A stretch of DNA of 64,000 bases, from assembly GCF_014137995.1 (NCBI RefSeq), contig NZ_JACGWV010000001.1, positions 434,001-498,000 of the forward strand. The letters run 5' to 3'. The position numbers and the translations under genes were made by a program. This document shows, one piece after another, positions 62,975 to 64,000 of this stretch (within the stretch, counting starts at the first letter, position 1; every line of letters starts with the position of its first letter). The notes beneath the pieces are model-generated. The model did no database searches, was not told the DNA's origin, and saw nothing but the letters and a program-made list of their open reading frames with translations. The stretch comes from Promicromonospora sukumoe. Its GTDB lineage: Bacteria; Actinomycetota; Actinomycetes; Actinomycetales; Cellulomonadaceae.

Positions 62975-63208
62975 ATGACCAAGGCTGACCAGATCCTTGC
63001 GGCACTCGGGGGAACCTCGAACGTCGTCGAGCTGGAACCGTGCATCACCCGGCTACGGGTCGAGGTGAGTGACCCGTCCCTCGTGGACGAGCCCGGACTG
63101 AAGTCGTCGGGAGCGTTCGGCGTGGTGCGGTCGGGCAGGGTGGTCCAGGTGATCGTCGGACCGGAGGCGGACAACCTCGCGGCCGAGCTCGACACGCTCA
63201 GGGTGTGA
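62975..63208 (+). CDS. stand-alone PTS glucose-type EIIB domain
   Basis: 77-aa domain of the glucose/N-acetylglucosamine PTS class. [20 protein letters not shown], phosphocysteine in [11 protein letters not shown] (Cys23), then [20 protein letters not shown]. No EIIA or EIIC gene is in the window, so it must work with permease units encoded elsewhere or have a regulatory role. GGGAG lies 9 nt before the ATG. Followed by a strong hairpin. Confidence 0.9.
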   Translation: MTKADQILAALGGTSNVVELEPCITRLRVEVSDPSLVDEPGLKSSGAFGVVRSGRVVQVIVGPEADNLAAELDTLRV

Positions 63209-63242
63209 TCACGAGGGCGTGAGACGCAGAGCATGACGAGTG

Positions 63243-63270
63243 CGGGCCCGGGAGCACGCTCCCGGGCCCG
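63243..63270. terminator. terminator after the EIIB gene
   Basis: CGGGCCCGGGAGC, 2-nt loop, GCTCCCGGGCCCG: perfect 13-bp stem. Confidence 0.75.
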
Positions 63271-63387
63271 TGATCTGCTTCACGACCGTCGGCCGTCCTG
63301 GAACCGGGGCGCGAACGGGCTGTGAAGGTCACGCAGTGGTCCTTCGGACGCGGCCGGACATGTCCGGTCCAGGCGTGCCCACCCGAG

Positions 63388-63393
63388 TAGGTT
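63388..63393 (+). promoter_or_regulatory. -10 element of the MscS gene (probable leaderless)
   Basis: TAGGTT followed by 7 nt and the GTG start at 63401. Same hexamer as the two promoters at 16334-16375. Confidence 0.5.
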
Positions 63394-63400
63394 TGGGCGC

Positions 63401-64000
63401 GTGTTCGAGTCTCTTGCCGCCTCCGTGTTCGACAACGCCGAGGACTTCTGGATCTGGTTCGCCGACAAGCCTCTGACGGTGATCCTGATCCTTGTGATCG
63501 GCCTGGTCGCCATCGCCGTGCTGCGGCGCGTCATCACCGCCCTCACCGAGCGCATCGCGATCGGCCAGAAGCCCCGCTCCGTCGAGACGGTCCCCGTGGG
63601 CACCACCACGGGCGCCATCCCCGTGACCACCACGGGCGCCATCCCCGTGACCACCACGGGCACCATCCCCGTGACCACCACGGGCACCATCCCCGTGACC
63701 GCGCCGGGCTCCGTGCCCGGACAGGGCCGCAAGCGCCGGCGCAAGAACGTGCTGATGACGCCGCAGGCTCTGGCCGACGTCTTCGGCGCCGTCAACCCGC
63801 GGGCCGCCGAGCGACGCGCTCAGCGCGCCCGGACCGTCGGCTCGGTGCTCAACTCGTCGGTCAACATCGTGATCGGCACCATCATGGTGCTCTCGATCAT
63901 GCAGACGGTCGGCCTGCCCGTCGCCCCGCTGCTGGCCGGTGCCGGTGTCGTGGGTGTCGCCATCGGTTTCGGCGCGCAGAGCCTGGTCAAGGACTTCCTG
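63401..64000 (+). CDS. MscS-family mechanosensitive channel (3' end outside window)
   Basis: First 200 residues of a small-conductance mechanosensitive channel. Helix 1 is about 25-42, helix 2 about 148-165. The pore-lining third helix begins AGAGVVGVAIGFGAQSLVKD, the Gly/Ala-rich family motif, and runs off the window. Between helices 1 and 2 the usual short loop is expanded by a Thr/Pro repeat region (68-99) and a basic stretch (GRKRRRKN). The GTG start is supported by TAGGTT 7 nt upstream. Confidence 0.9.
   Translation, partial: MFESLAASVFDNAEDFWIWFADKPLTVILILVIGLVAIAVLRRVITALTERIAIGQKPRSVETVPVGTTTGAIPVTTTGAIPVTTTGTIPVTTTGTIPVTAPGSVPGQGRKRRRKNVLMTPQALADVFGAVNPRAAERRAQRARTVGSVLNSSVNIVIGTIMVLSIMQTVGLPVAPLLAGAGVVGVAIGFGAQSLVKDFL
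63602..63697 (+). repeat. 24-nt tandem repeat inside the MscS gene
   Basis: Four units of ACCACCACGGGC-x-CCATCCCCGTG (63602, 63626, 63650, 63674), encoding TTTG(A/T)IPV four times. The first two units read GCC and the last two ACC at one codon. In-frame copy-number change is possible. Confidence 0.9.

Overview
The window is about 70% G+C, with dense gene packing, many GTG/TTG starts, 4-nt stop/start overlaps and probable leaderless promoters. It carries PknG/GlnX/GlnH, Orn, a LigB-type ligase, a group II truncated haemoglobin and paired dynamin-like GTPases. This points to a high-G+C actinobacterium, most plausibly of the Micrococcales (Cellulomonas / Cellulosimicrobium / Isoptericola / Promicromonospora range). 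The genus is an inference; no rRNA gene is present. No prophage, transposase or CRISPR array was seen. The irregular content is a set of dispersed long palindromes.

Layout. 0-7.3 kb: a molybdopterin oxidoreductase (cut at the left edge) divergent from fdhD; a secreted ricin-fold lectin; an OFA-type MFS carrier with a 48-aa partner; a lipoprotein serpin; and a two-gene nucleotidyltransferase/HEPN-like module. 7.5-13.6 kb: tex, a protein made of two TetR regulators in tandem, and a flavin disulfide reductase. 13.8-18.6 kb: an osmoprotectant-type ABC system whose permease and ATPase genes diverge from overlapping promoters, an ATP-grasp enzyme and tRNA-His. 18.7-22.4 kb: orn, two small basic proteins and an ArsR-MFS pair with a nested operator.

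22.6-35.1 kb: one ten-gene minus-strand operon, TelA / helical protein / CbxX-type AAA+ / GlnX / GlnH / coiled-coil / PknG / PP2C phosphatase / VWA / FHA. It combines the known GlnH-GlnX-PknG amino-acid-sensing kinase branch with a phosphatase, a phosphothreonine reader and tellurite-resistance-type partners; six of its nine junctions overlap by 4 nt. 35.4-47.9 kb: a VanY-type peptidase, a peptide ABC importer with a fused double ATPase, a YCII protein, a small unknown, a LigB-type ATP-dependent DNA ligase, an AlkZ-like winged-helix protein and a secreted S33-type hydrolase.

48-64 kb: tRNA-Arg; a GTPase pair; an SSB-like protein; ettA; two tandem kinase-fold proteins lacking the catalytic Asp; a second, diverged copy of the GTPase pair; two acyl-CoA thioesterases; a truncated globin; a stand-alone PTS EIIB-like domain; and the start of an MscS channel.

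The most unusual non-gene signal is at least four families of long, nearly perfect palindromes. Copies within a family differ by paired (compensatory) changes. Most lie between genes, but one copy of each of two families lies in frame inside a coding region (the linker of the ABC ATPase fusion and the GTPase domain of the second pair), where each adds a foreign-looking peptide.
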